This document shows, piece by piece, positions 33,601-46,400 of a stretch of DNA of 64,000 nucleotides (the stretch's first letter is position 1; each line of letters opens with the position of its first letter). The notes below the pieces were generated by a model. It made no database searches, was not told the origin of the DNA, and worked only from the letters and a program-made list of their open reading frames with translations. Source of the DNA: Strongylocentrotus purpuratus (taxonomy: Eukaryota; Echinodermata; Echinoidea; Camarodonta; Strongylocentrotidae); assembly GCF_000002235.5 (NCBI RefSeq), contig NW_022145601.1:28560664-28624663 (forward strand). The letters run 5' to 3'. The translations under genes were made by a program, and so were the position numbers.

Positions 33601-36600
33601 AGCACACATGAAGGAATGACGAAGCAATTGTATGGTGGTGCCACACTGCCACTTTTTTCAAATTTGAATGATTATTTCTGGTAAAAACCTTTTCACATGG
33701 TCTCTAAAATGTATTCATGATGTTCACAAGTCTGCAAATTTACTCACATAGTATGCTGAGTTCAAAGTGTTAGATTTCATGAATTTTAAGCCTTTTTTCA
33801 TAATCATTTTCTCACTTACCGTGTACAGTCGACATACATGTTATTAGGGCTTCGTAATGGTACATGTATGACTGTAAAAACCTGCAGAGTTTGAAAGATT
33901 TTTCTTTCCCTGTTAAATTCATGAAGAAAATCAGAATTTGTGTGAGTAAATCAGATGATTATTAATAGTGAAGGGTGTGGATGTCGTGTGTGTGTTTCAT
34001 AAATTAACCTCAAGAAGGTTTTTTCTGCACTGTACAGTGTGTCTCTAAAAAAAGTAAACCCAACTTCAACGGCAAATTTTCAGAAAACTATAAAATATTT
34101 ACACATTATTTTTTATGGTTAGATAGTCCAATAAGTCCTCTGTCCAATGATACCACGTAGGTTATGTAACTCTCATGCATGACTGAGCATGATTCAACTT
34201 AGTGAATGGGTGTGAAATCATCACTGTGGCAAGTTAGAATTGCACTGGAAGTTCATCAATCAAATGACATAGGAAATGTCTGATTTCTTACAAGCATAGC
34301 TTAGGGATGTGTACCCTCGACATGACCGCCATTCCTTTCCATGCAAAGCTCGCAACGCCTCCTCATGTCCCTGACAGCACGCCTGATCATTCCCTGATCT
34401 TGTCGTAATCGGTTCACTTCACCTGTTATCTGTTGCCTCAGCTCCTGAATTGTGGCCGGTGGGGTTTGGAACACTTTTCCTTTAAGATACCCCCAAAGAA
34501 AGAAATCGCATGGTGTCAGATCTGGTGAACGTGCAGGCCACTCAACTGGGAAATGAAGAGCAATGATGCGATTGCCAAAGAGTGCAGTCAAACGATTCCT
34601 CACAGCAATAAGTCTGTGGGCTGGGGCCCCATCCTGAGCCCACCAGGCCCTGCGGAATGCTCCACGTCGTTGTCGGGGGAAGATCTGTTCCATCTCAGGC
34701 ACAATAAAATTGTTCAGCATGTCAAGGTACGCCCTGCCATTGATGTTGCCTTCAAAAAAGTAAGGTCCCACCAATGAACCATTGCCACAAAGACCAATCC
34801 AGACACTCACTTTCTCCCTGCTCATGTTCTTATTAAAAGCATATCCCGGTGGATGATGGAGTTCAGCATACTCGTGCTCATTGTGGGTGTTTACCATTCC
34901 ATCCATGGAAAACGTTGCTTCATCCCCGATGGTAAAAAACTGGAGGAACTGTCGATCTCGGTTGCACCGGTTCACAAACCATTGTGAAAATTGAAGTCGT
35001 CTGGGAAAATCAGCTGGTAGAAGTTGGTGCTGAACATGAACATGATATGGATGGAGATGCAAATCCAGTCTTGCTATTCTGTTAAAAGTTGCGCGTGGTA
35101 TTCCAGTATCATTTCTCCTGGTGCTTATGCGTGGGTTGGCTTGGATGGCCTCTCTTACCACTTGGATGTTTTCAGCAGACCTCCCAGTTCGTCTGTGGCC
35201 AGAGTGTCCTTTATTCCTGTTCAAACTGGTTCCGTGATCAGCATACTTTCTCACATTGTACCAGATGGCTCTTTTTGTTGGAGGCTGCCTCTCGGGGAAC
35301 TGCACCCGAAAAGCATCTTGAACTTCCACGAAACTTCTTGTTTCCTGGTATCGAGTTACCAGGAATACTCTCTGCTCAATTGTCAACTGTACCATGTTTG
35401 GAAAGCATGTGAAGTGTGCCTGTGTTAGGAACAACCTTTGCTGAAGTTGTTATGTAATCATAGGCCTAACATGTGACAAAGATTTAACTTCAAATAGGCC
35501 CTGAATGCATGACAATAGCAAGAAATAACTTGCCACAGTGATGATTTGACACCAGTTCACTAAGTTGAATCATGCTCAGTCATGCATGAGCGTCAGATAA
35601 CCTAAGTGATATAATTGGACAGAGGACTTATTGGACTATCTAACCATGAAAAAATAATGTGTAAATATTTTATAGTTTTCTGAAAATTTGCCGTTGAAGT
35701 TGGGTTTACTTTTTTTAGAGACACACTGTACATCTGTGAAGTTATGAAATGAAGTGTATATATATCATCTATAACTTCATCTGTGAATTTATCTAGTGAA
35801 GTGTTAACATCGTTTGAAACATATTCTTAAAGCATAACTGAAGCGATCCAAAGAACTGCTTTCCAAGTCATGTTTCTAGCACTTTAGCAGAGTTCAAATG
35901 GTTTGTCTGAGATGTTATTGCCAGCTTACATCAAAGTAAGCCTATTTCAAGTATGTTTTGATGAGTAATATGGATATGATCAAACAAGGTTTGTGCAGAC
36001 GCAATACTCTGTCAGAGGGCTCTAAAGAGGAGCTGTGAAGGTTGGAAATAAGTCACTTGATTTGAGTTTCTTACTGATTACAGTTTAATTTATAGTTATA
36101 TATTTAGACTGTTCAAAACGTGTCCCCTAATGAGAAAGAGGAAGAACTACAAACTTATGAAATAGTAGCAATTTGATTTGATTTGCAACAAGTTTTTTTT
36201 TTTTTTTTTCATTCTTTGGAGGATTCAAATAAAGTTTAGAGGGCGAATCACCCTAGGTTCCAATTTATTATTATTCTTCTTTTTACTGAACTGATAAAAT
36301 TAACATAACTGACATTGATATAAGCCTTTAGAAATGCATTACATGAAAATGAAACCATCTTTAACAGCTTATAAATGTTATTTTTAAAACAAGAGTTCAA
36401 TCGCTCACAACTTTGATAGTTTTTTTTTTTCTTCTTTTCTTCTCCCCTCCTAGGAGCATCCTATGTATCCGCATCGACCCCAACGTGACCCTGGAGGATT
36501 TCCTCCAGGATATGAGGGGCATCTGCAACTTCCCAGAGAAACAGAACTTCACTGTCAAATGGCTGGATGAAGATGGTGAGTTGACCACCCCTATCTCCCA

Positions 36601-39600
36601 TAGTAGTATGCCCCAAAGGTCCTGTTATTCTTTATATAATAAGGTCATTCCATTGTGAATATAGGTGGAGTCATTGACTATAGAGGGAATAAAGAAGGAG
36701 GGTTATACACCCTATCTCTTTGTGGGATGCCCTTTTAAATGTCTATTCTGCAAGCATAGACTCTAATTTGATACTGTAATACAATTCATAAAGCCTTGAG
36801 CAGAGCCTAGATCTGTCAGTTTCTGGATGCATGTACACAGCCTATTATAGACTCATCTTTCAGACTCTGTTACACACAATGACTGACAAGGGTTTGTGCA
36901 GGTCTGCACATTACACAGTTCCTTAATTTGGTTTGATTCTGTGACCAATCAAGATCAGTCCATTATTTGTAGTTATAGGTTCATTTGTTCGCTTTAAATA
37001 TCCTTCGATCATTTGGTTTATCATTTGCTTTGGTTTGGGCAGAAGCAGTTATTCTTTTGGCCAACGTTGTCAAAATTTAGAGCTCAAAGGCTTGAATTAG
37101 AATGTAGTGGTTTGGGAAGCAAAATAGTTCTGGATTCCTATGCCTGATACAAACTATTGCGGAACTTTTGCCCCTTTTTCTTGCATTGTGGACCAATTCA
37201 AACCATTTGGACATGATACTATTGCTTGCGTGGACTAAAGGCCTAGGCATGAGTGTAAATGAATGCACTCCCACTCTAAATGCACTCTAAATACTGGGGT
37301 CTGTGTCTTATAAAACCCTAAACTATATTTTTGATAATTCATGTTGCCAGTATGTTGAAATGAGAAAATATAATGAACATGTCTATATCACACTATATTT
37401 ACTTATTTAGATATTATTATTCTATAGAATTGTGTGGGAGTAATTGCATTTTCACTCGTAAATGGAAGGGATTTGACAAAGAATTTAATTAAAAGGATGC
37501 TCCTTAGTATGTTCATGCTAATTATCTAGGTTTCCTTTTGCCAGATGATGTATGGCATGCAACCCCCTTCACTCCCATCTCCCTACCTCCCATTTGTCAT
37601 AAGATTTAGAATGCTAATCCCAGCTGACCTTTGAATAAATTGCAAGTTAATCAGGAGAGAGGAAGTTACTTATTCTACCCAGCATCCAATGCATCGCGCT
37701 AGCAGGGGTGATTAGTCTCTGATCAAGAAGTCTGGACCCTAACTTACTTATTCTACCCACCATCCAATGCATCGCGCTGGCAGGGCTAATTAGTCTCTGA
37801 TCAAGAAGTCTGGACCCTTTTATGCAGCTTGAATGCAAACCTATTAACTTTTCTGTTTGTAATGTATTGGTATATAAAGAATGCAATTTGTTTAATTCAA
37901 TTACACATATTTTCTTTCTCTCTCACTCATCAAATATATACATATTCATCATTTCTGAGAATTTGTCTTGTATCTGCTATGTCCTCCCTCTCAATATTCA
38001 TTTTGACAAATTGTAAACTTTGTATCCTCTTCTTCATCATGTATCTCATTAATTTATTTATTTAAGTTTTATATTGTTTTTCTGTTCTTTTATATCACTG
38101 CTTATGTAGGCTCCCCCCCCCCCCCCCTCTCACAAAAACGGAATAGTGTCAGTTAGTATCCCTTTTTTTTTTCTTATACCACTGCTTCACTCTGATCTGT
38201 TTAGTTTTCTTATTTTTCTGCCTCTCTATTATTTTGTCTTCTCTTCTGTTACCTCTCTTCTTAATCGCTCTTCCTTGTCTTTAGTGATGACAGATAAAAT
38301 GTAAAGTAAAGTCACAATTATGTAATGCACAGCAAACGATTCTACCTCGGTGAACATTTCTAAGAGATAAACGGTTTGTTGTTCAATGTGTACTGTGACA
38401 AATCATACATCTTTTATTTGGAAGAGACAGATGTTTGCTACCCCTGGGGCTATAAATATTATTTGACAAATTGTAGGGAAGGAGAACATTTGTCAGGTTC
38501 TGTTTTTGGCTGCCCATTTCCTTGAAGTGGGCAGTAGACTGTAAATTGCTCAATCATTCGCTGGGTCTGAGCGCTACAACTCATTTTGGAAAAAAGTAGC
38601 ACTGCATGTATTCAATCATTCATCTTACAATTTCATAGTCTTTGAATTGGTGCATTTTTAAGTTTAGTGTACTGACGGCATTGAATCATCATACAACAAT
38701 ATCTCTTCCATTGAGCTATTTGAAGCTAATTTTTGGTCCCCTTAACATCACAAACATGACATAAATGATTGTCATTATGTGGCAATTGTCCAAGTATTTA
38801 CTGTTTTGTCTTTACATTTCCCCTTATTTTGTATGCCCACTATTTTATCCCCAGAAAAAAAACATGTTTATTTCCCTCTTACACATTTACTAATTGTACA
38901 CTTCCTTCTTCAAAGTGTAGATTTCCTTTTTATGTTCCCCTATATCCCCCACTTAGACATATACACTGATAATATACAACACTTGAATGCAGTGGTTATC
39001 AAGGCCCTGAAATGCAGATGTTAGGAGATTTAGGTATAGGATAAGGTATATCTAAAATTACTAATTATAATGCCAGTAGGAGCCAAAGAAGCTCTTTGTA
39101 CTGTGACTAGCCTCCCCAACGTTGTAAATTTGTTTAGGGAATGTCACAAAAGAGTACACCTACTCCCCTTCTTAGTCAATAAACCATATCTTCTATTCAG
39201 AGCCTGCATGAAGCCAGGTTATTTACTCTGTATTCGAGATCTAATCCTTATGGCTCCATACCGACTATATTATTCTTGAGGGTTGACAAACAAAATTCAT
39301 GGCATTTTTTAACAATGTTTCAAGTTTTACAAATCTGAGATGCATGGCCCTATACGTGTTCTCAGTATCTGTGATATGGTGTAATATTAAAGCCCTAAAA
39401 AAAATTGCACTTTAAAATTATCATGAAGTAAAAAATCTTTGAGTGACCGGTTTTACTATTCTCATTATTCCAATCATAAATATTTTGATAATCAGACAGG
39501 TGATCGGCTTGTAAAAGTCATGGGATTCCTGACTGACCTTAAGTTTTGTAATTATGATTCCAGCAAGAGCTAAATCCAGGATTTTGTTTAGAATCTGAGG

Positions 39601-40383
39601 CAAAGATACCCAATCCCTGTAAGTCTGATTTTAGAGACTATCTGACATAGTTATTATTCAATGTGATGACTGAGGCCTGCCATGTCAGCAATCATGGTAA
39701 TTAAAGAGCACAACCTTGCCTTTAGAATATTAATCACCCACTAAGCTAATTAACTCCCATTTTAATCTCTAAATCTCATGCCAAATGCATATTGGAGACA
39801 TTTGACTTCATTTAGTTGAGGTATTACATAACACAGATTAGAATTTCTGGGTTATTATTAGGGTTAATATTGTGAGTAATGTTTTTGGTAATCACATACT
39901 TGTCTAGTTTAACAAAAGTGTAAAGTTCAACATAAAGCCATAGCAAAACTGTATTAAAGAGTGTCCACTTCCTCTCTATTATATTTATAGTTCTGAGCCC
40001 TTTTTTTTGCTCAGTCATTGGTTGATACTTTCCAACAGCAAATTTTCTTTTCTTTAACACGCACCTAGTTCTCCGTTAGTTTATACAATTCCCCTTTTTA
40101 TTACATTTATTTAGCATTGCCTTCATTTGAGTACAATGCAGGGCAAAATCCAAGTGCAAATTTGACTTTTTGAACTTTGCTTCTTACATGTACATTGTAA
40201 AGATAGAATCATGCATGCCAGAACGAGAAGAAAAAGCATGCTATTTGATTCAAGTGACAAATTCTTTCTTTTTCTTTATCTGTTTGATTCTCATCATATG
40301 TGTGTGTAATTTTGCTCTATTATTTTCCTTATCCATTTCCTGTTTTTTCACATCCTTTATTTTTACCTCTTTCCCCCTTTTGT

Positions 40384-40419
<36 letters not shown>

Positions 40420-43400
40420 TTCTTTCTCTTTTTTCTCTCCCTCTCTCTCTCTCTCTGTCTCTCTCTCCTCTCTCTCTCTCCTCTCTCTCCTCTCTCTCTG
40501 TCTTCTCCTCTCTCTCCTCTCTCTCTGTCTTCTCTGTCCCCCCTCGCTCTCTGTATTCTCCACTTTTTGTGAATTCATCAGGTAAACTCATTCAAACCTC
40601 ATCTTGATTCACCATTCATAAAAGTAAAAAAGAGTTAATTTTACCCTCTGTACCCCATGCTGATGTTATGTTTGTCAAATGTCTGCATATCTCATCATAC
40701 ATTCCCCCTCTCATTATAATATCATTCTCATTTTTCTCTGTATTTATTTGATATTCCAGACGACATTTTCCTTTATTTCATTACCTTGCAGAGTTGGTCA
40801 TTCTTAAAGTCTTATTCATGTATGAGTCTCTTATTTATTTAAAGGGGATGCCCCTCCTTATATAAAACAAATTTTTTTTTGGATTAATTATAAGATACAG
40901 AAATATGAAATGTGCTTTATGCTTGCATCTTTTTATTGTGCTCTGATGCTCGGTGAGGCAGCTCACCTTGTTATGTGAGCAAGTACTGAAACTCATAGAG
41001 CTTGCATGTCCTATTACCACATCTAATTATTCTACCCCTTTCCTTCCTCCTTCCCACCCATCTGTCTCAATATTGCATACATTTATCATTCATCCATATC
41101 ATCTTTCATCCTTCATTAATAAATATAATTATTTACATAAATGTTGTTATTTAACCTTTTACATGTATATAAATAGATCATTCATCCATCTCATCTTTCA
41201 TCCATCTCATCTTTCATCCTTCATTAATAAATATGATAATTATTTACATAAATATTGTGATTTGACCTTTTGTTTATTGCAGGTGATCCATGTACCATAT
41301 CTTCACAAGAAGAACTTGAAGAAGCCATCAGACTTTATGAACTCAACAAAGACTCCAATATCAATATTCATGGTAAGACATTGGATATGATATATTCTCC
41401 TACTTTTGTTTTTTCCTCTTTTTCTTTCTCCTCCTCTTTTAAACTCTTCTTCTTCCTTCTTCTTCTTCCTCTTCTTCCTCTTTTCTTCCTCTTTTCTTCT
41501 TCTTTTTCTTCTTCTCCTCGTCCTTCTCCTCGTCCTTCTCCTCGTCCTTCTCCTTGTCCTTCTCCATCTCCTACTCCATCTCCTACTCATTCATTTGCCT
41601 TATGTTCTAACTCATGTTGGATCCTTTCTTCTTCTGTTCATTCAGATTTGCTTTTGAGGGGGGGGGGGGCCTCTTTTCTCCACTTTTTTTAGTACTTATT
41701 TTTTCCTTCACCCTATCCCCCTTGCCCTCAGTAGTACTCCATTTATTCTCTCCATCTATCTCATAGTCCCATTCAAATTGTTCAGTCCCCTTGTCTCTTG
41801 GAATACATATAGACCATTACTAATTGATTCAAGAATCTCAATTAATTCTCCCTTTGCACAAGGAGTCTCTAATTTGGAAATGTGTGACTGCCTAGCATTT
41901 CTATACAGGAAACTACATTGGAAATCTACAAGCTCTCAGCTATGTCCACATGGCAGCTTTTATCTTTGGTATTGCCCCGGTGTAGTCTCATTAAACAGAC
42001 CCTATTTGACTTTTTGCTCTCTACATAACTATTGTATGTCAACGGTAGTCATATCTATGTTCAAGCTTGGTCCAATTTTGTCAACATCAACAAAATTACA
42101 GTTTGAAGAAGAAAGAGTTTGGGATATAAGCTGAAGGGGGTTGAAATTTTGTTTTTCATTAAAATGCACTAGAAGTAGGCATACATTAAACAAAAATACA
42201 CAAATGTACATAGTTTGCCAAATTTAAAAGAAAACATTAGAGGGGAAAAATGAAGCTGCCTCTCAAAATTACTGCATAACTTAGAAGGAATTTTGTTTTG
42301 TAACTCATTGTGAATATACTTGTACAGCTAGATTAAATCTTTTTATTGAAATTATTCAGGCTTGGAACAAAACAGAATTCCAGAAATACCCAGAATTACT
42401 TCTTTTCTAAAGCAAACAAAATGAGGAAGCTGAGAACTGTATTGTTAGTAGAAAAAGCATGGAAACCGTAACATTACAAAAAGACCCATTTTTAAAAAAC
42501 AAAAAGCATATATTTACTTGCGAGTTATTTTGAGGCTGTAGTATACTCAAGAATGAAAGGTGGACTGGTTGAATTAGGGCCTTCGTTGAATGAATTTAGA
42601 AGTAAGGTTAAATATGTCACATTCTCAAGAAACATCAAAATTGGGATAAATCAAATTTCCACATACTTATAAAAATTACAAAACTGGTAAGGGTATGAAT
42701 AATTTAATTTAGTTATTATGTGTAATTTTGAAGCGTCGGGGGAGGGTTTGCAAGTCACACCCCTTCAAACACAAAAGATTTTTTTCCTGAACGAACTCTA
42801 TGATAATAACGGGTAAACAAAATACTTGGCTGTAGAACTCTGATTTGAAAAGAGGCTGTTTGTATAACCTTCTGACACCCACATGTTTTTCTTTACCCCA
42901 AAAAAGGGGGGAATTTAATATTTTGCCCTTTTTGTAGATTTTGGGAGATATGTCCATTTCTGGTATACTTGGAATGTGGAGGTGGACTACATGCTTGTGT
43001 GGCAGTTTGGTCCACACTCTTCAGTTCTTTTTCATCAGATTAAACATTTAAAATAAAAGGGCATTTGAAGATCGGTCTTACAGCTCTCTGCTACGACATT
43101 GATCCAAAGTGACGTATAAAGAATAAGATAGCTTACATATTATCTCGCTAGATCTCAAGTTTTTAAAGCGCCACAAATTTAGGTAAAATAGTAGAAGCAT
43201 ATCGTCGTTGTTACATAACAAAAAGTGCAATGTATTTTTCAACATATTCCTATGAATAAATCTATACTTCTCAGGGTATGAAGACCCAGCAACTTTCTCC
43301 TGCTTCCGCCCCGGCCCATACAAAATTACTGGCAGCATATCCACCCAAGTTGTGGCATGCATTTTATAAAAAGCCTTGAGGTCCCCATGTATTGTACATG

Positions 43401-46400
43401 GTGTGAGAATGCTGTGTGAAACTGAACGTGTTGGCAGAACCAACTCGTGATAGGAAAGCAAGTGGCTCGAAATAGAAAGGGTTATTGGTATGCGCCACGC
43501 ATAGTCCATTTCTCATGCTAGAGAACTATAGACTAATGGAGAGACGTGTTTGCCCTCATTCATAGAGGCAGTATGAAATATAATACGTGTTATTGTAGTA
43601 GGTGCAATATATAGCCAGCCACCCATTTCATATTGTGAAGGAGTGGAGCGGAATGGTTGAGGAATGTATTTCTTTGAACTCTCACAATTACACTACATAG
43701 GAATTTACTTTTGGACATTTTATAAAAAATGAGATCTATTGTATTTTAATTTTGTTTATCCAAATAAAGATATACCATATACCTCACCAAAAGATTCTGA
43801 TATGATAGGATTATGGATTCTTAATTTGACTGGAAATGCAGAATATGTTTAGACAGACATCTGATTTATTTATTGCTATTGGTACAGTATTATCATTATC
43901 CCATCTCTTTACAACCTGAAGGGTGTTATCTATTTATTAATATATCCATTTGGCTCTAGACAGATGATATAATCCTATGAAGATCAGACAAGAAATTCAG
44001 TTTCTTATTGATTAGTAATCTTTAGCTTACAGTGTTTGTGAAATATGGAAATAAAAAACAAGTTTTTATAGTCATAATTGACTCGCACTCCTCTCATCTT
44101 CATGCAAGCTAGCACATACGAGTGTCTCACCCATTCATCTCTGCATACAGTTTAAAGATACATATTTTGATGGCTAATACGATAATCTTATGAATATAAT
44201 ATTAGCTTTTAACTCCCGAGAGAGAGCGAAGGGGATAGCTTAAGATGGAAAGATTGGAGTGGAAATGAGACTCATAAATCCAGTCTTAAGTGACAAGCAA
44301 TCAGCCGTGCGTGCCTAGCTTGCCACTAGTTTGAGCAGGCCAGCTGAGACTTTACTTCTATCGTTTGGCCAAGAACAGGCAAGCGTGGCCGGTGCATGCA
44401 TGGAGGCGAGTCTTGTACATCGTGGGTTTATAACGTAAAAGACGGTGTAGTCTCCTCAAGAAGACTTGAGCATGTATCTTGTTCTCGTTCACAGGGAAAT
44501 TGTCTTCTAGCGGAATGTATGAATGTCCACACATTCATGTTGATAGTTGGTCCAAATTTACCTATTTTGAGAGGAGGGGGCGGGGTATGTCATGCTCCAC
44601 CCCTATTAAACTTATCAAAGTATGTAGGCTACAAAGGCTTATAATACACATAAAAAATAGCTATAATTTAGGCCTACATCCTGTCTGTTTTGTGAATTAC
44701 AGAATGCAATTTCCATATTAAAGATTTGTCAAAAAGGAAAGAAAAAGGGAGTATGCACAAATACCATTAATCTTGTTCATGAGCAGATTTCGGTCCACCA
44801 AAATGTATATTGCCATTTTGGGGCACAAATTTAATGTACAGTATTATAAAGTATCCCCTTTATTGGTGATAAACATCATTTGTTTTGCATATGAACTTTT
44901 CGTTTAAAGATTCAACCTTTTCAGTAGTCATGGATTCTTCCATTCAATTTTGTCACCCAAGATATTTAGGGTGTGTACTATAAGTAAAGGGTCTGTTTGC
45001 TTTAGGCTAGATCATAGCCCTGTTATTTGATGGAGTTTTGTACTCCCATACCATGTGTATTATGATGAAGCGAATAGTAGGTGTGTGTATGCATGTGAAA
45101 CGATGCATGCACCAAACCACGCAGGCACGATGGCTCTCCATAGAGCACTGCACATAGAGAACGTGGCTGTCTGTCGAGAGAGAGAAATAGAGGCAAGCAT
45201 GCATTGCATTGCTCGACGCCACACTACCGCCACAACCTCATGCAGTAGATCTTGGAGTCGCAGAACGAACATCCCTGCATGTACGTCCAGGCATCAGGCA
45301 TGCTTCAGTTGTAATCGCTGCTCTCTCTCTAGCTCTACGGGCAAATGGCGAGGTATGCTGCTCTTTTCTCTTGATAGCTGAAAGCCTCGGACTCAAGTCT
45401 CTGATTTGAGCTTATACATGCATTCCAGCGACCACATACGTTTGTATGCAAGCCAGTTCACCCTTCCTCTCTTCGACATCGACAGCTATCGATGACCATG
45501 GTTGTAACGTAAGTCTCATATTTCCCCCATTTCTTTTGAGCTTTGGCAATTACCGTTTTACCCTGGGAAAATACTGTTCCGAACGTACATGTATGAAGTT
45601 AGTGGTAAAGTCGTACCTTGTTGATGACTGATGAGCTATGTCAGCATTCTCTGCGAAAGGCTCTAAAAACATGTCACAAAGGTCACACAGACTCACTGCA
45701 GAAACACATGGTCACTTTGGGGTGATGTTTGATGTTGAACTGCATTTGGAAAGAATGGTATTGTACCAAACATGTTTTCCAAATTCAGTAGATTTGCTCA
45801 AAATCACATTGTCTGGAATATGAATCAAATCTCTCTTTGTATTGCTTTACATTTCATATTCATACTTATGTGATATTGATACAATTTATTTGCTACAATG
45901 CAGCCTCCATGAATGCTTTCTTGATGCTCTTTAATATTTCTTGAATTCTCAAAGCTGACTTTTTTTAGAAAGATGATTTTGATTTCTTCTCTGTGGCTTT
46001 ATTTCTAGAAAAAAAATTATTTAGAAGGAAGAAAAGAGGCATTAAACTAAAGGTATGGTGAACTTTGTCAAAAATCAAAATTGAAAGTTCAGAACCTGCC
46101 TGAGAGAAAATGCTTTATGCGTTTAAAAAAACCCACCTAAACCAGATATACGAACGAAGCGCTGCGATAGAAATCGGTCAGACAGTATAGTCCCTCTAAG
46201 GCTCCGGGGCGTTTCTTGCTTGCAAAAGCCGTCATTTTGGACCAATGATATTTTGTCACCTGCATGTTGAATGTGGTTATGAGGCAGAATTTAATTCCCC
46301 CCCCCCCTCCCCTAGCTGCCCCAGCAGATTTAATGAAATGAGAAGAGAGAGTGAGAGAAAGAGAGAGACGATGGGGTATGAAGCATAAATATAGCCTGTG

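Larger units (their letters stand above)
34035..35728 (-). mobile_element. Tc1/mariner-superfamily DNA transposon, looks complete
   Basis: A 1694-bp element inserted at TA (34033-34034 and 35729-35730). Termini begin CAGTGTGTCTCTAAAA on both ends. Inverted repeats are about 200 bp (34035-34235 and 35527-35728), roughly 95% alike by eye. It carries one transposase gene reading leftward, against the direction of aPKC, and lies in aPKC intron 1 just downstream of the candidate internal promoter. The open transposase and similar ends point to fairly recent activity. Confidence 0.95.
22412..36453 (+). other. aPKC intron 1 (14.0 kb)
   Basis: Phase-2 intron. It contains a repeat copy at 22616, a 285-bp foldback at 22998, CT-rich simple sequence, two TTAAAGGG-family elements, the 628-bp palindrome, the candidate internal promoter and exon (32574-33422), and a whole mariner-superfamily transposon. 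About 31137-31360 shows weaker similarity to repeat family A (GTGTAGTCCCATA, TTTTGATGATTC). The remaining sequence, for example 23300-24400, 25900-27330 and 28900-29480, shows nothing I can name. Confidence 0.8.
36576..41282 (+). other. aPKC intron 2 (4.7 kb)
   Basis: Holds a 78-bp tandem duplication (37666-37817), a poly-C run near 38107, a CT microsatellite (40387-40560), a TTTAAAGGGGATGCCCCTCC fragment near 40839 like the left end of the TTAAAGGGG family, and a duplicated block just before the acceptor. No exon or gene was recognised. Confidence 0.8.

Noticed and set aside
40250-40591. Long open frames on both strands rich in Ser/Leu or Glu/Arg
   Set aside because: They are translations of a CT/GA microsatellite; the same applies near 10100, 19550, 24550, 41450, 55180 and 57090.
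43078-43509. 143-codon - strand frame as a gene
   Set aside because: Only a stretch of about 25 residues resembles a retroelement integrase. The rest looks random, so it is listed only as a doubtful fossil.
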